DNA of 64,000 nt, from assembly GCA_963803155.1 (NCBI GenBank), contig CAWDMN010000059.1, forward strand, positions 395,057 through 459,056, read 5' to 3'. The notes beneath the pieces are model-generated. The model was not told the origin of the DNA, did not search any database, and saw nothing but the letters and a program-made list of their open reading frames with translations. The position numbers and the translations under genes are program-made. Source of the DNA: CAWDMN01 sp963803155. Lineage in GTDB: Bacteria > Acidobacteriota > Terriglobia > Versatilivoradales > Versatilivoraceae. Shown piece after piece: positions 51,774 through 59,822 of the stretch. The number at the start of each line of letters is the position of its first letter. Within the stretch, counting starts at the first letter, position 1.

Positions 51774-53795
51774 TCACTTCTTTAATTCATACGGCAGCAA
51801 AATCTTAAAGCGGGTGTATCGGTCCGCTTTGCTGCTGACCTCGATCTGCCCGTGATGCAGCTCGATAATTTTTTTTACAATGGCCAAACCCAAGCCAGTT
51901 CCTCCGCTTTTGGTGGTGTAAAAAGGATCGAAAATTGCGGCCCGATGAATAGCTGGAATGCCGGGCCCATTGTCACTCACCGTAATCTCCAGAAACCGAG
52001 TTCTGCCGACTTTAGTCTCCGCCGTTGTGATTTTCAGCTTTCCACTCTCTGCCATGGCCTCTGAAGCATTTAAGAAAAGATTCGTAAAGACCTGCATCAT
52101 CCGGACCAGATCGATGGAAATGGATTCGAGTTTGGCTCCCAACCGCTTTTGCACTAGGATCCGTTTTTCTTCCAAATGATCCTGAACCATCAACAGGGAT
52201 TTTTCCATGACTTCATGTATGTTTTCCTTGGAAAGGTTCAATTGAAAGGCTTTTGAGTAGTCGAAAATATCCTGGAGAATCTTTTCCAGATGGTCAATTT
52301 CAAAATTGGCGATCGCCAAACGGCGCTGGTCATTGGCGGAAAGTCCTTCGCGTTTGGAGAGTATCCGGATATTCATTTTTACGGAGGAGAGCGGATTCAT
52401 GATTTCATGCGCAACCTGGGTGGAAAGCTTTCCAATGGTGGCGAAACGCTCTGACTCGATCAGTTGCTGACTCAGGACTTTCAGCTCAGTGATGTCGCGG
52501 ATAATGCCAAGCGATCCCGTTATTGCCGCATGTTCATCCCGCAAGAGCGAGGCGGAAAGACTTCCATAAATCTTGCGCCCGTTTTTGCCCAGATATTCAA
52601 CCTCCACATTGCGGAGCCGCCCCTTCTTCAAGAGCTGCCACATAAACCGGCGAGCTTCCTGCCGCCCCCGCGCATAGAAATGAGCAGCCGATTTGCCAAG
52701 GACTTCGTTCGCCCGATAGCCGAATATCTCCTCGGCTCCCTTGCTCCAGAATCTGAGGTTGCCCAAATTATCGGCGGTGGTGATGGCATCCACTGAGCTT
52801 TCCACCAACTTTTGCAGAAAATCCTTGGTCCGTTTGCAGTCCTGGTAAATCCGGGCATTTTGGATGACTCCCGCCAATTGCCGGGAGAGAGTCTCCAGAA
52901 TGTCCTGGTCGATGGGATCAAACGCGTTCCGCGCATGGGATTCGACATTGATTACACCGAGGACCTGCCGGCCCAAAATGATAGGGACCGCCAATTCTGA
53001 TCGCGTGGCTTCCAAAGCCCGGAAGTAACGGGGATCCTGAGAAACGTCATTGCAGAGGATAGTCTTTCCCGTCTGCGCCACGGTCCCAATAATCCCCTCG
53101 CCCAGTTTTTGCCGATAATCTTTAGGAAACAAAAATCTAGGATCTCCCACCTGCGCATTGAGAACCACTTCGTCTCCACCTTCCCTCAGGAGAACCATGA
53201 CGTGGTGATAATTGAAATCACGCTGGACGGCTTTGACCAGAATGGGCAGGATCTTCTCAGGATCCAGGCTGGAAGCCATTTTACGGCCGACATCGTTGAG
53301 CAACCGCAGCTGGAGCGATTTTTTGCGCTCCTGTTCATAAAGTTGAATATTCTCGATGGCCATGGCTGCCTGGGTGGCAAAGAGGGAGAGGATCTTCAGG
53401 TCGCGACGGGAAAAAGCGTCCGGTTGTTCACTTTCAACATCCAACACCCCAATGAGCTTTTTGCCACTCAAAAGAGGGACCGCCATCTCGGAGCGGCCGC
53501 GCAACACTCCCCGGATGTAGCGGGGGTCTTTGCGGACATCCGGCACATAAAGCGGTTTCTTTTGCCGGGCCACCCAGCCCGTGATCCCTTCGCCGCCAAT
53601 CAAAATCTTAAAATTGCGTTCCACCTCGCGGCGGTAACCGCTAGAGGCCACCAGAACAAGTTCCTGGCCGCTTTCATCCACCAAAAGAATGGCCGCATGA
53701 GGATAATTGAAAAGTTCCTGCAAAACCCTGATTAATTTTTCCAACAACTGCCGGGCTCCAGGCGTCACTGTGGCTTTTGTCTTAGTTGGGGTCAT
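51774..53795 (-). CDS. GAF-GAF-PAS sensor histidine kinase
   Basis: This 673-residue soluble kinase has two GAF domains (about 12-150 and 168-310, each ending with a GVLDVESEQ/GVINVESHA strand). A PAS domain follows (about 325-440, ending GIIRDITEL), then HisKA with the phospho-accepting His in STQVAHEIMNPLSSVK and HATPase with DNGPGIP and GGTGLGLAIVKK. No membrane helix or receiver is present. GAF domains bind small ligands or haem; which is unknown. The regulator at 50188 follows on the same strand, so this is a kinase/regulator pair. ATG 53795 (MTPTK) is chosen over TTG 53801. Confidence 0.94.
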   Translation of the reverse strand: MTPTKTKATVTPGARQLLEKLIRVLQELFNYPHAAILLVDESGQELVLVASSGYRREVERNFKILIGGEGITGWVARQKKPLYVPDVRKDPRYIRGVLRGRSEMAVPLLSGKKLIGVLDVESEQPDAFSRRDLKILSLFATQAAMAIENIQLYEQERKKSLQLRLLNDVGRKMASSLDPEKILPILVKAVQRDFNYHHVMVLLREGGDEVVLNAQVGDPRFLFPKDYRQKLGEGIIGTVAQTGKTILCNDVSQDPRYFRALEATRSELAVPIILGRQVLGVINVESHARNAFDPIDQDILETLSRQLAGVIQNARIYQDCKRTKDFLQKLVESSVDAITTADNLGNLRFWSKGAEEIFGYRANEVLGKSAAHFYARGRQEARRFMWQLLKKGRLRNVEVEYLGKNGRKIYGSLSASLLRDEHAAITGSLGIIRDITELKVLSQQLIESERFATIGKLSTQVAHEIMNPLSSVKMNIRILSKREGLSANDQRRLAIANFEIDHLEKILQDIFDYSKAFQLNLSKENIHEVMEKSLLMVQDHLEEKRILVQKRLGAKLESISIDLVRMMQVFTNLFLNASEAMAESGKLKITTAETKVGRTRFLEITVSDNGPGIPAIHRAAIFDPFYTTKSGGTGLGLAIVKKIIELHHGQIEVSSKADRYTRFKILLPYELKK

Positions 53796-54089
53796 AGGCA
53801 AATTGGTCTCGAATTATGTCCAGATTTCAATTCAGGCAGAATGTTGCAGCCATGAGAGTATAACGCATCTGGAAGGTCGCATCCAGGATTGGAGATTCCA
53901 GGATGCAATTAAAAGTGATCGAGAAGGTAAGCCCCGGATGGCATAATGCGGGAGGAGTTCTCTGCCGGCGACCTCGCAGCAACCGCGCGAGTGATGATGG
54001 CCGCGTACTCGCCTCCCACATTCCGGAGATGTTTCCCCTTCCCAAGAGTTAAAGATCCATCTTTTTTCCTCGCTTTTAATCGCACGCTG

Positions 54090-55265
54090 TCAGAGCCCGG
54101 ATAAGGCTTCGGCCATGCGTTCGAGCCCTTTTTCGAGGTTTTCCATGCTGGTGGCAAAGGAGATCCTGACATATCCTTCTCTCCCAAAGGCTGAACCGGG
54201 AACCACTGCCACACCCGCTTCCCGCAACAACCGCTGGGACAATTCCAGGGAATCCTTCACACTCCCTTTATGAATATAAGCACGGATATTGGGAAAAGCG
54301 TAAAAAGCTCCACCCGGCTTGGCGCAGGTCAAGCGGGGCATGCGGTTCAGTTTATCGACGACAAACTCGCGTCGGCGCTCATATTCGTCAATCATGATTT
54401 CGACTGATTCCTGAGTGCCCTCCAACGCTTCCAGGGCGGCCTTTTGACACATGGAAGCCGCATTGGCACTGTGGCTTTGCACATCGATGATGGCTTGGGC
54501 AATTTTGCTGGGGGCCACGAGATAGCCGATTCTCCAACCAGTCATGGCGTAGGTCTTCGAGGCAGTATTCACGATGACGGAAAGATGGCGTGCTTTGCCG
54601 GCGAATTTCGCCACGGAGGTGTGAATATTCCCATCAAAGACAAAACGTTCATAACACTCGTCGAAAATGATGAATAGATTGTGGCCAACGGCCAAATCCA
54701 CGATGCGCTCCATCTCATCGGCTGGAACCACGGCGCCAGTGGGATTGTTGGGAGTATTCAAGATCAGAGCGCGAGTGCGGGAAGTAATCTTCTTCTCAAG
54801 GGCGTTCGCTTTTAGAATGAATGAATCGGCTTCGGTCGTCTCAACTTCCACCGGGAGGGCTCCGACCATCTTGAGCTGCTCCGGAAAGGTCACCCAGTAA
54901 GGATTCGGCAAGAGCACTTCGTCGCCCTCCTCAAATAGGACAAAGGCGGCATTGAAAAGGGCCTGTTTGGCGCCACAGGAAATCACGACTTCCCGCGAAG
55001 AATAATCGACCCCGTATTGGTCCCGGTACTTGAGGGCCACAGCCTCCCGCAAATCTTGGATTCCCGCCGCCGAAACATAGCGGGTAAAATTCTTCTCGAT
55101 GGCTTCATGACCCACCCGCTTGATATTCTCGGGAGTATGAAAGTCCGGCTCGCCCACGCTGAAATCCACCACGTCGCGACCCTCTGCTTTCAACCGGGCC
55201 GCTTCTTCCATGACCAACATCGTGGGTGAGCTGGATAGGTTGCTGACTCTCTTGGCTAGTATCAT
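54090..55265 (-). CDS. aspC: PLP-dependent aminotransferase, aspartate type
   Basis: This 391-residue fold-type I aminotransferase (class I/II) exchanges the amino group of aspartate or a similar amino acid with a 2-oxo acid. The PLP lysine is in NTASKTYAMTGWRIGY. Other motifs are the N-terminal DFSVGEPDFHTPENIK, SCGAKQALFNA, ILNTPNNPTGAV and IIFDECYERFVF. The C-terminal arm ends with GREGYVRISFATSMENLEKG. This is the subgroup that includes AspC-like and prephenate-type aminotransferases. ATG 55265 is chosen because GGAGAGGAAG precedes it; earlier ATGs at 55313 and 55277 would add a non-conserved extension. It is not in an operon. Confidence 0.93.
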   Translation of the reverse strand: MILAKRVSNLSSSPTMLVMEEAARLKAEGRDVVDFSVGEPDFHTPENIKRVGHEAIEKNFTRYVSAAGIQDLREAVALKYRDQYGVDYSSREVVISCGAKQALFNAAFVLFEEGDEVLLPNPYWVTFPEQLKMVGALPVEVETTEADSFILKANALEKKITSRTRALILNTPNNPTGAVVPADEMERIVDLAVGHNLFIIFDECYERFVFDGNIHTSVAKFAGKARHLSVIVNTASKTYAMTGWRIGYLVAPSKIAQAIIDVQSHSANAASMCQKAALEALEGTQESVEIMIDEYERRREFVVDKLNRMPRLTCAKPGGAFYAFPNIRAYIHKGSVKDSLELSQRLLREAGVAVVPGSAFGREGYVRISFATSMENLEKGLERMAEALSGL

Positions 55266-55392
55266 CTTCCTCTCCATTGATGCCATTTCATGGTATCTGT
55301 TGTGTGGCTGCACTTATAAGAAGAAAGCCTCTGCTTTTTGGAGGTTGTGAGTATACTGAGTTCCCCGCCAATTGTAAATGTCCATGGCGCAT

Positions 55393-55591
55393 AATTCAAA
55401 GTCCGACAGGTTAGAGCGAGTGCCATGGGATGGCATACACGGGAGGGCGAGCCTCCCGGCGAGCCATCCGTGTGGCATTTGCCATCTTTACCCATACCGG
55501 TTCGGCAGGCGGAGTCTGCCTAAGCGGGAGCTTCGCCCTCCCAGCGGATGCTCAGTTCAGCTGATCAACACGACTTGTTGCACTTTGAATT
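55393..55591. mobile_element. MITE-like element, copy 1 (inverted)
   Basis: This ~199-bp sequence has terminal inverted repeats AATTCAAAGTCCGACA and ..TTGCACTTTGAATT. Its interior (ACCGGTTCGG, GGCGGAGT, GGGAGCTTCGCCCTCCC, CAGTTCAGC) matches copies 2 and 3 on the other strand. It carries no gene. It lies between aspC and leuB, which diverge. Confidence 0.8.
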
Positions 55592-55742
55592 GCATCTTCT
55601 CCACCATTTCCGATTTAATTCAAGACCTCAAGCATGGTAGAATGCCCAGCGCAGTTTTTAACCGTAATTGGCCTTTCCAAAAAAGGCATGATTTCGAGAC
55701 ATATGGCCCTTTTCCACAAGGGGCCCCGAGCAAGGAGGAGAG

Positions 55743-56801
55743 ATGGGGAAAACGTATAAGATTGCTTTGATGGGTGGTGACGGGACCGGTCCTGAAGTCT
55801 TGGCTGAAGGCGTAAAAGTTCTGAGGGCCGCCGCACAAAAATTCGATTTCAAGATGGATTTGACGAACTTTGATTTTGGCGGCGAACGATACAAGCGGAC
55901 TGGAGAGATCCTTCCCGACAGCGCCATTGAAGAGTTGCGGCAATTCGATGCCATTTACCTTGGCGCCATCGGACATCCGGACGTTAAGCCGGGGATTTTG
56001 GAAAAGGGGATTTTGCTGAAGTTGCGTTTTTCGCTGGATCAGTACATTAATCTCCGTCCCGTCAAGCTTTATCCTGGCGTCGATACTCCTTTGAAAGACA
56101 AAGGCCCCAAAGAGATCGATTTCGTCGTAGTACGGGAAAACAGCGAGGGTCTTTATGCCGGCGCGGGCGGGGTTCTGAAGAAAGGAACTCTGGATGAAGT
56201 GGCAATCCAGGAATCGATAAATACCCGAAAAGGAGTGGAGCGCTGCCTCCGCTACGCTTTTGATTACACGCGCAAACGCAATCAAGGGAAAAAACTGACA
56301 CTGTGCGGAAAAACCAACGTCTTGACCTTTGCCTTCGATCTTTGGGAACGGACCTTTTATGAAGTGGCCAAAGAGTATTCGGATATCAAAACGGATTACG
56401 CCCACGTCGATGCCACTTGCATGTGGATGGTCAAGAATCCGGAATGGTTTGATGTGATTGTGACCGACAATATGTTCGGCGACATTATTACCGACTTGGG
56501 CGCCATGATCCAAGGCGGCATGGGAATTGCGGCCGGAGGAAATATTAATCCCGAAGGTGTGTCCATGTTTGAACCGATTGGCGGTTCCGCACCCAAATAT
56601 ACCGGAAAGAATGTCATTAATCCGATGGCTGCGATTATGGCCGGCCAGATGATGCTCGACGTTCTCGGCGAAACCAAAGCCGCAGCCGCCGTAGAAAAAG
56701 CCGCGGTGATGGTGATCTCCCAAAAATTGAAGAGCCAGGCCGCTGGCAAGATGGGTTATTCGACAACTGAAGTGGGTGACTTGGTGGCAGCAGCGGTGTA
56801 G
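55743..56801 (+). CDS. leuB: 3-isopropylmalate dehydrogenase
   Basis: This 352-residue member of the isocitrate/isopropylmalate dehydrogenase family carries out oxidative decarboxylation of 3-isopropylmalate in leucine synthesis. Motifs are the N-terminal ALMGGDGTGPEVLAEG, LRFSLDQYINLRPVKLYPG with the substrate arginines, VVVRENSEGLYAGAGG, and the metal-binding VTDNMFGDIITDLGA. EPIGGSAPKYTGKN is also present. It could be a tartrate or homoisocitrate-type relative, but leuA in the window makes LeuB the best call. AAGGAGGAGAG precedes the ATG. A heptad-repeat arm starts six bases after the stop. Confidence 0.92.
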   Translation: MGKTYKIALMGGDGTGPEVLAEGVKVLRAAAQKFDFKMDLTNFDFGGERYKRTGEILPDSAIEELRQFDAIYLGAIGHPDVKPGILEKGILLKLRFSLDQYINLRPVKLYPGVDTPLKDKGPKEIDFVVVRENSEGLYAGAGGVLKKGTLDEVAIQESINTRKGVERCLRYAFDYTRKRNQGKKLTLCGKTNVLTFAFDLWERTFYEVAKEYSDIKTDYAHVDATCMWMVKNPEWFDVIVTDNMFGDIITDLGAMIQGGMGIAAGGNINPEGVSMFEPIGGSAPKYTGKNVINPMAAIMAGQMMLDVLGETKAAAAVEKAAVMVISQKLKSQAAGKMGYSTTEVGDLVAAAV

Positions 56802-56806
56802 AAGGC

Positions 56807-56876
56807 AGTGGTCAGTGATCAGTGGTTAGTGGTTAGTGGTCGGTAGTCAGTCGTTAATCGTCGGTGGTGGGCGGTC
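56807..56876 (+). repeat. Heptad-repeat arm directly after leuB
   Basis: Ten 7-bp units run without interruption: AGTGGTC AGTGATC, then AGTGGTT twice, AGTGGTC, GGTAGTC, AGTCGTT, AATCGTC, GGTGGTG, GGCGGTC. It begins 6 nt after the leuB stop. No full inverted arm follows, unlike the other three loci. Confidence 0.85.
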
Positions 56877-56989
56877 TTAATTTGTGTTTTGCTACCGCTT
56901 GCAAATAATCCCAATTGATCACTATTGGTGTAGGAACTGAATCTGCCTGGTCGGAGTTGGCCAACGGTCACGAATGCAGATCCGGACAA

Positions 56990-57038
56990 TAAAAAAGCCC
57001 CGGGATCCTCATCTGGATCTCCGGGGCTTTCCTTTTTA
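56990..57038. terminator. Bidirectional terminator between leuB and ilvC
   Basis: AAAAAAGCCCCGG.GATCC pairs with GGATCTCCGGGGCTTT around a TCATCT loop with one bulge. A-run on the left and T-rich sequence on the right allow termination in both directions for the convergent genes leuB and ilvC. Confidence 0.9.
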
Positions 57039-57132
57039 TTCCTGCCCATTCATAGGACCGCTTAATCCTGAAATTTTACGACCGCCCTCGAATCGAAACA
57101 GAGGCGGCATCCGCTGGATTAAGGAAACACTA

Positions 57133-58188
57133 TTATTTTTTCCAATTTTCCGGACGCAGGGATCGAACAGTAGTTCCAGCCTTCCACATCTCGGAATTTC
57201 CCATCCGTCCCAGTTCTTCCCTCAGCCGTTCCGCATAATCAGGGCGGCTGTTGACATCCAACACGACACGGGTCTCTTCTCCGGTTTTCACCCGTCGATA
57301 GAGTTCCTCAAAAACCGGAAGTGAAGCAGCCTTGAATTTAGGCAGCCAGTCCAAAGCCCCGCGTTGTGCCGTAGTACTGCAGTTGGCATACATCCAATCC
57401 ATCCCATTTTCTCCGACGAGGCGGATGAGGCTCTGCGTCAATTCCTCTACGGTCTCGTTGAAAGCTTCACTGGGGGAATGGCCATTTTTCCGCAGTGTGT
57501 CGTACTGGGCTTCCATGATGCCGGCCAGCGCGCCCATCAGCACTCCACGTTCGCCGGTCAGATCGCTCCAGACTTCATTCTCGAAAGTAGTGGGAAATAG
57601 AAAACCAGACCCGATGGCGATACCGAGGGCCAGGCAACGCTCCTTGGCGCGTCCAGTGGCATCCTGGAAAACCGCAAAACTGCTGTTGATGCCGCTACCG
57701 TCCAGGAAATTACGCCGCACGGAGGTTCCCGAACCCTTCGGGGCCACCAGGAGGACATCAACATCCGGAGAGGGAATCACGCCGGTTTGATCTTTGTATA
57801 CAATCGAAAAGCCGTGAGAAAAATAGAGGGCATCCCCTTTTTTCAAATTCTTTTTGATCACGGGCCACTGGGCTTTCTGACCGGCGTCGGAAATCAGGTA
57901 TTGGATGATGGTTCCCCGTTTCACTGCTTCTTCAATGGGGAAGAGAGTTTCCCCTTCCACAAAACCATCCGCTTTGGCTTTCTCCCAATAGCGCGTTTCC
58001 TCGGGACGCTGTCCAATGATCACTTTGAAGCCGTTGTCCCGCATATTGAGAGCTTGCGCGGGTCCTTGTACACCGTAACCAATCACGGTGATTACTTCGT
58101 TTTTTAAAATCTGACGGGCTTTCTCGAGTGGGAACTCATCACGAGTGACGACTTCCTCTTCAACTCCACCAAAATTCATCTTCGCCAT
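57133..58188 (-). CDS. ilvC: Ketol-acid reductoisomerase, fungal/Bacteroidetes-like type
   Basis: This 351-residue NAD(P)H enzyme converts acetolactate into the dihydroxy acid used for valine, leucine and isoleucine. The N-terminal Rossmann motif is VIGYGVQGPAQALNMRDNG, then IIGQRPEETRYWEKAKADGF. The catalytic domain has KKGDALYFSHGFS, LLVAPKGSGTSVRRNFL, GINSSFAVFQDATGRA and GHSPSEAFNETVEELTQSLI. The text CSTTAQRGALDWLPKF closely resembles yeast Ilv5 and Bacteroidetes enzymes rather than the E. coli or short bacterial type. ATG 58188 has AGGAGG 6 nt upstream; a longer frame reaching 58479 runs into MITE copy 2 and is not real. Confidence 0.95.
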   Translation of the reverse strand: MAKMNFGGVEEEVVTRDEFPLEKARQILKNEVITVIGYGVQGPAQALNMRDNGFKVIIGQRPEETRYWEKAKADGFVEGETLFPIEEAVKRGTIIQYLISDAGQKAQWPVIKKNLKKGDALYFSHGFSIVYKDQTGVIPSPDVDVLLVAPKGSGTSVRRNFLDGSGINSSFAVFQDATGRAKERCLALGIAIGSGFLFPTTFENEVWSDLTGERGVLMGALAGIMEAQYDTLRKNGHSPSEAFNETVEELTQSLIRLVGENGMDWMYANCSTTAQRGALDWLPKFKAASLPVFEELYRRVKTGEETRVVLDVNSRPDYAERLREELGRMGNSEMWKAGTTVRSLRPENWKK

Positions 58189-58271
58189 AATTAGCCTCCT
58201 GTTGTGAATGCCAAAAAAAGGGAAATCATATTGCATCCCCTCAGAGCCTGTCAAGGTTTTCAAAAGGGGGC

Positions 58272-58467
58272 GGTGTAATTTAAAGTGCGACAGGGTGAAC
58301 CAGTAGAGCTGATTGGCTGAACTGAGTAATAGCCGGGAGGATGAGGCCTCCCCGAACCGGTCTGGGTTGGACATGGCATGCGCGGGCGGCTTGCCAAGCG
58401 GAGTCCGCCAAAGCGGGAGGATTGCCCTCCCGCATTCATTCCCTCCAACGCCGACCTTGAATTGACC
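58272..58467. mobile_element. MITE-like element, copy 2
   Basis: GGTGTAATTTAAAGTGCGAC opens on the left; ACCTTGAATTGACC closes on the right. The interior has GTGAACCAG, CTGAACTGAGTAATAGCCGG, CCGAACCGGTCTGG and CGGAGTCCGCC as in copy 3. It holds no gene. It lies 84 bp upstream of the ilvC start and could carry part of its promoter region. Confidence 0.8.
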
Positions 58468-58564
58468 TGAATACGGCAAGACAGCGCTTATCGCCGTGGG
58501 GTTTCAACTGGCGAAAGAAAGAAGCGGCACCCCTCCTCACTCTTCAGGGAGCAAATTCCCCTTT

Positions 58565-59302
58565 TTAATCTCCTTTGTGGATTTGCCTCACATACCAACT
58601 CCACTGTCTCAAGATCCCCCGCAAGATGCGAACATCTCGGCGTTCGAGCATGGCGCGCGAAAACAGCTGGCGAACCGTGCGCATGATGCGAGGTCCGCTA
58701 ATCGGATTGAGGAAACCAATCTGCAGTAAAGAGGCCTCCAACTGGGTGAAAAAGCCCTCCACATCCCACAGTGGGGCAACCTCCAAAGATCTGCCTTGGG
58801 AATACAAGGCGCGGCGGGAATAAATTTCATAAGCCAGGATGGCTACGGCATGGGAGAGATTCATGGATTCAAAAGCGGGATTTGTCGGGATCGTCACCAG
58901 CTTCTGGCACAAACGGAGATGATCGTTGGTCAAGCCAGTCCGTTCGGGTCCAAATACCAAGGCGATGCGTTGCCGGCTGGCCAGCGACAATATTTCTTCC
59001 GCCATTTGAGAAGGCGTATGCACTGTGGGAATCCAATGGACGTTTCTCGAACTCGTTCCAACGCTCAGAGCAAATTCAGAGAGTGCCTTTTCGAAAGAAT
59101 CAAAGCGAGTGCAGGCTTGCAACAAGTCATCAGCGCCGCAAGCCATGCGAAAAGTCTCATCGGTGAAATCGGCCTGGCACCCCGCCAGGACGAGGTTTTG
59201 CAGCCCAAAATTTTTCATCACCCGCGCCACTGAACCAATATTTCCGGGTGCTTGAGTCTCCACCAGCAAGATAGAAATGTTGTCCAAAATGTTTTTTTTC
59301 AT
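58565..59302 (-). CDS. trmJ: tRNA (cytidine/uridine-2'-O) methyltransferase, TrmJ type
   Basis: This 245-residue SPOUT (TrmH-family) methyltransferase transfers a methyl group from SAM to a ribose 2'-OH, in TrmJ at tRNA position 32. The knot motifs are LVETQAPGNIGSVARVMKNF near the N-terminus, ALVFGPERTGLTNDHL, and TNPAFESMNLSHAVAILAYE. A C-terminal helical extension of about 85 residues (FFTQLEASLLQIGFLNPISG) is typical of TrmJ and less so of TrmL. AGGTGG precedes the ATG closely. It is flanked on both sides by MITE-like elements and is transcribed alone. Confidence 0.94.
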   Translation of the reverse strand: MKKNILDNISILLVETQAPGNIGSVARVMKNFGLQNLVLAGCQADFTDETFRMACGADDLLQACTRFDSFEKALSEFALSVGTSSRNVHWIPTVHTPSQMAEEILSLASRQRIALVFGPERTGLTNDHLRLCQKLVTIPTNPAFESMNLSHAVAILAYEIYSRRALYSQGRSLEVAPLWDVEGFFTQLEASLLQIGFLNPISGPRIMRTVRQLFSRAMLERRDVRILRGILRQWSWYVRQIHKGD

Positions 59303-59382
59303 ATGCCACCTGGCCGCTGATTCTAGTGCACCAGCGAGTTCGCGTCAATTCCTGCAGTGGGACATCCCGCCTGTGGGAAAGT

Positions 59383-59586
59383 GTGTAATCCAAAGTGCGA
59401 CAGGGTGAACCAGTCGCGCCCATCGGCTGAACTGAGCCATAGCCGGGAGGCAGAGGCTTCCGCCAAGGCGGACTCCGCCCGCCGAACCGGTCTTGGCAAA
59501 GATGGCACACACGGGTAGATCGCCATACCGAGCATTCCATCCCTCGTCACATTCTCTCTCTATCCCATCGCCCATTGAATTACACC
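59383..59586. mobile_element. MITE-like element, copy 3 (within the 59303-59822 gap)
   Basis: Left end TGTGTAATCCAAAGTGCGAC and right end ATTGAATTACACC are inverted to each other. The interior matches copy 2 in the same orientation (CAGGGTGAACCAGT, GGCTGAACTGAG) and copy 1 inverted. The remaining sequence of this 520-bp gap shows no gene or clear promoter. Confidence 0.8.
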
Positions 59587-59822
59587 CCGTCGTGAAGTCT
59601 TTTTCTTCGCAGCCCAAGGGCAAAGCTGATAATATTTGTGCTGCCCAATCGCAACCCTGGCGGGATGGCATCACAGTCCAGGCGAATTTCCCGGGAATAC
59701 TACATTACAGATACTATTCAAGAACGCCGAAAGATGCCGCACTTGAAAGCTGGCGATTATGGGCGGGCGCCACGCCCTTCTTCTAAATGAAATGATTTTC
59801 ACCGATACGCGAGGTCAAACCT

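Noticed and set aside
55620..56723. 367-codon minus-strand frame opposite leuB
   Set aside because: leuB on the plus strand carries all family motifs and a strong ribosome site; the opposite frame is a codon-bias shadow.
58189..58479. N-terminal extension of ilvC by 97 codons
   Set aside because: The extension reads into MITE copy 2; AGGAGG lies directly before ATG 58188 and homologues start there.
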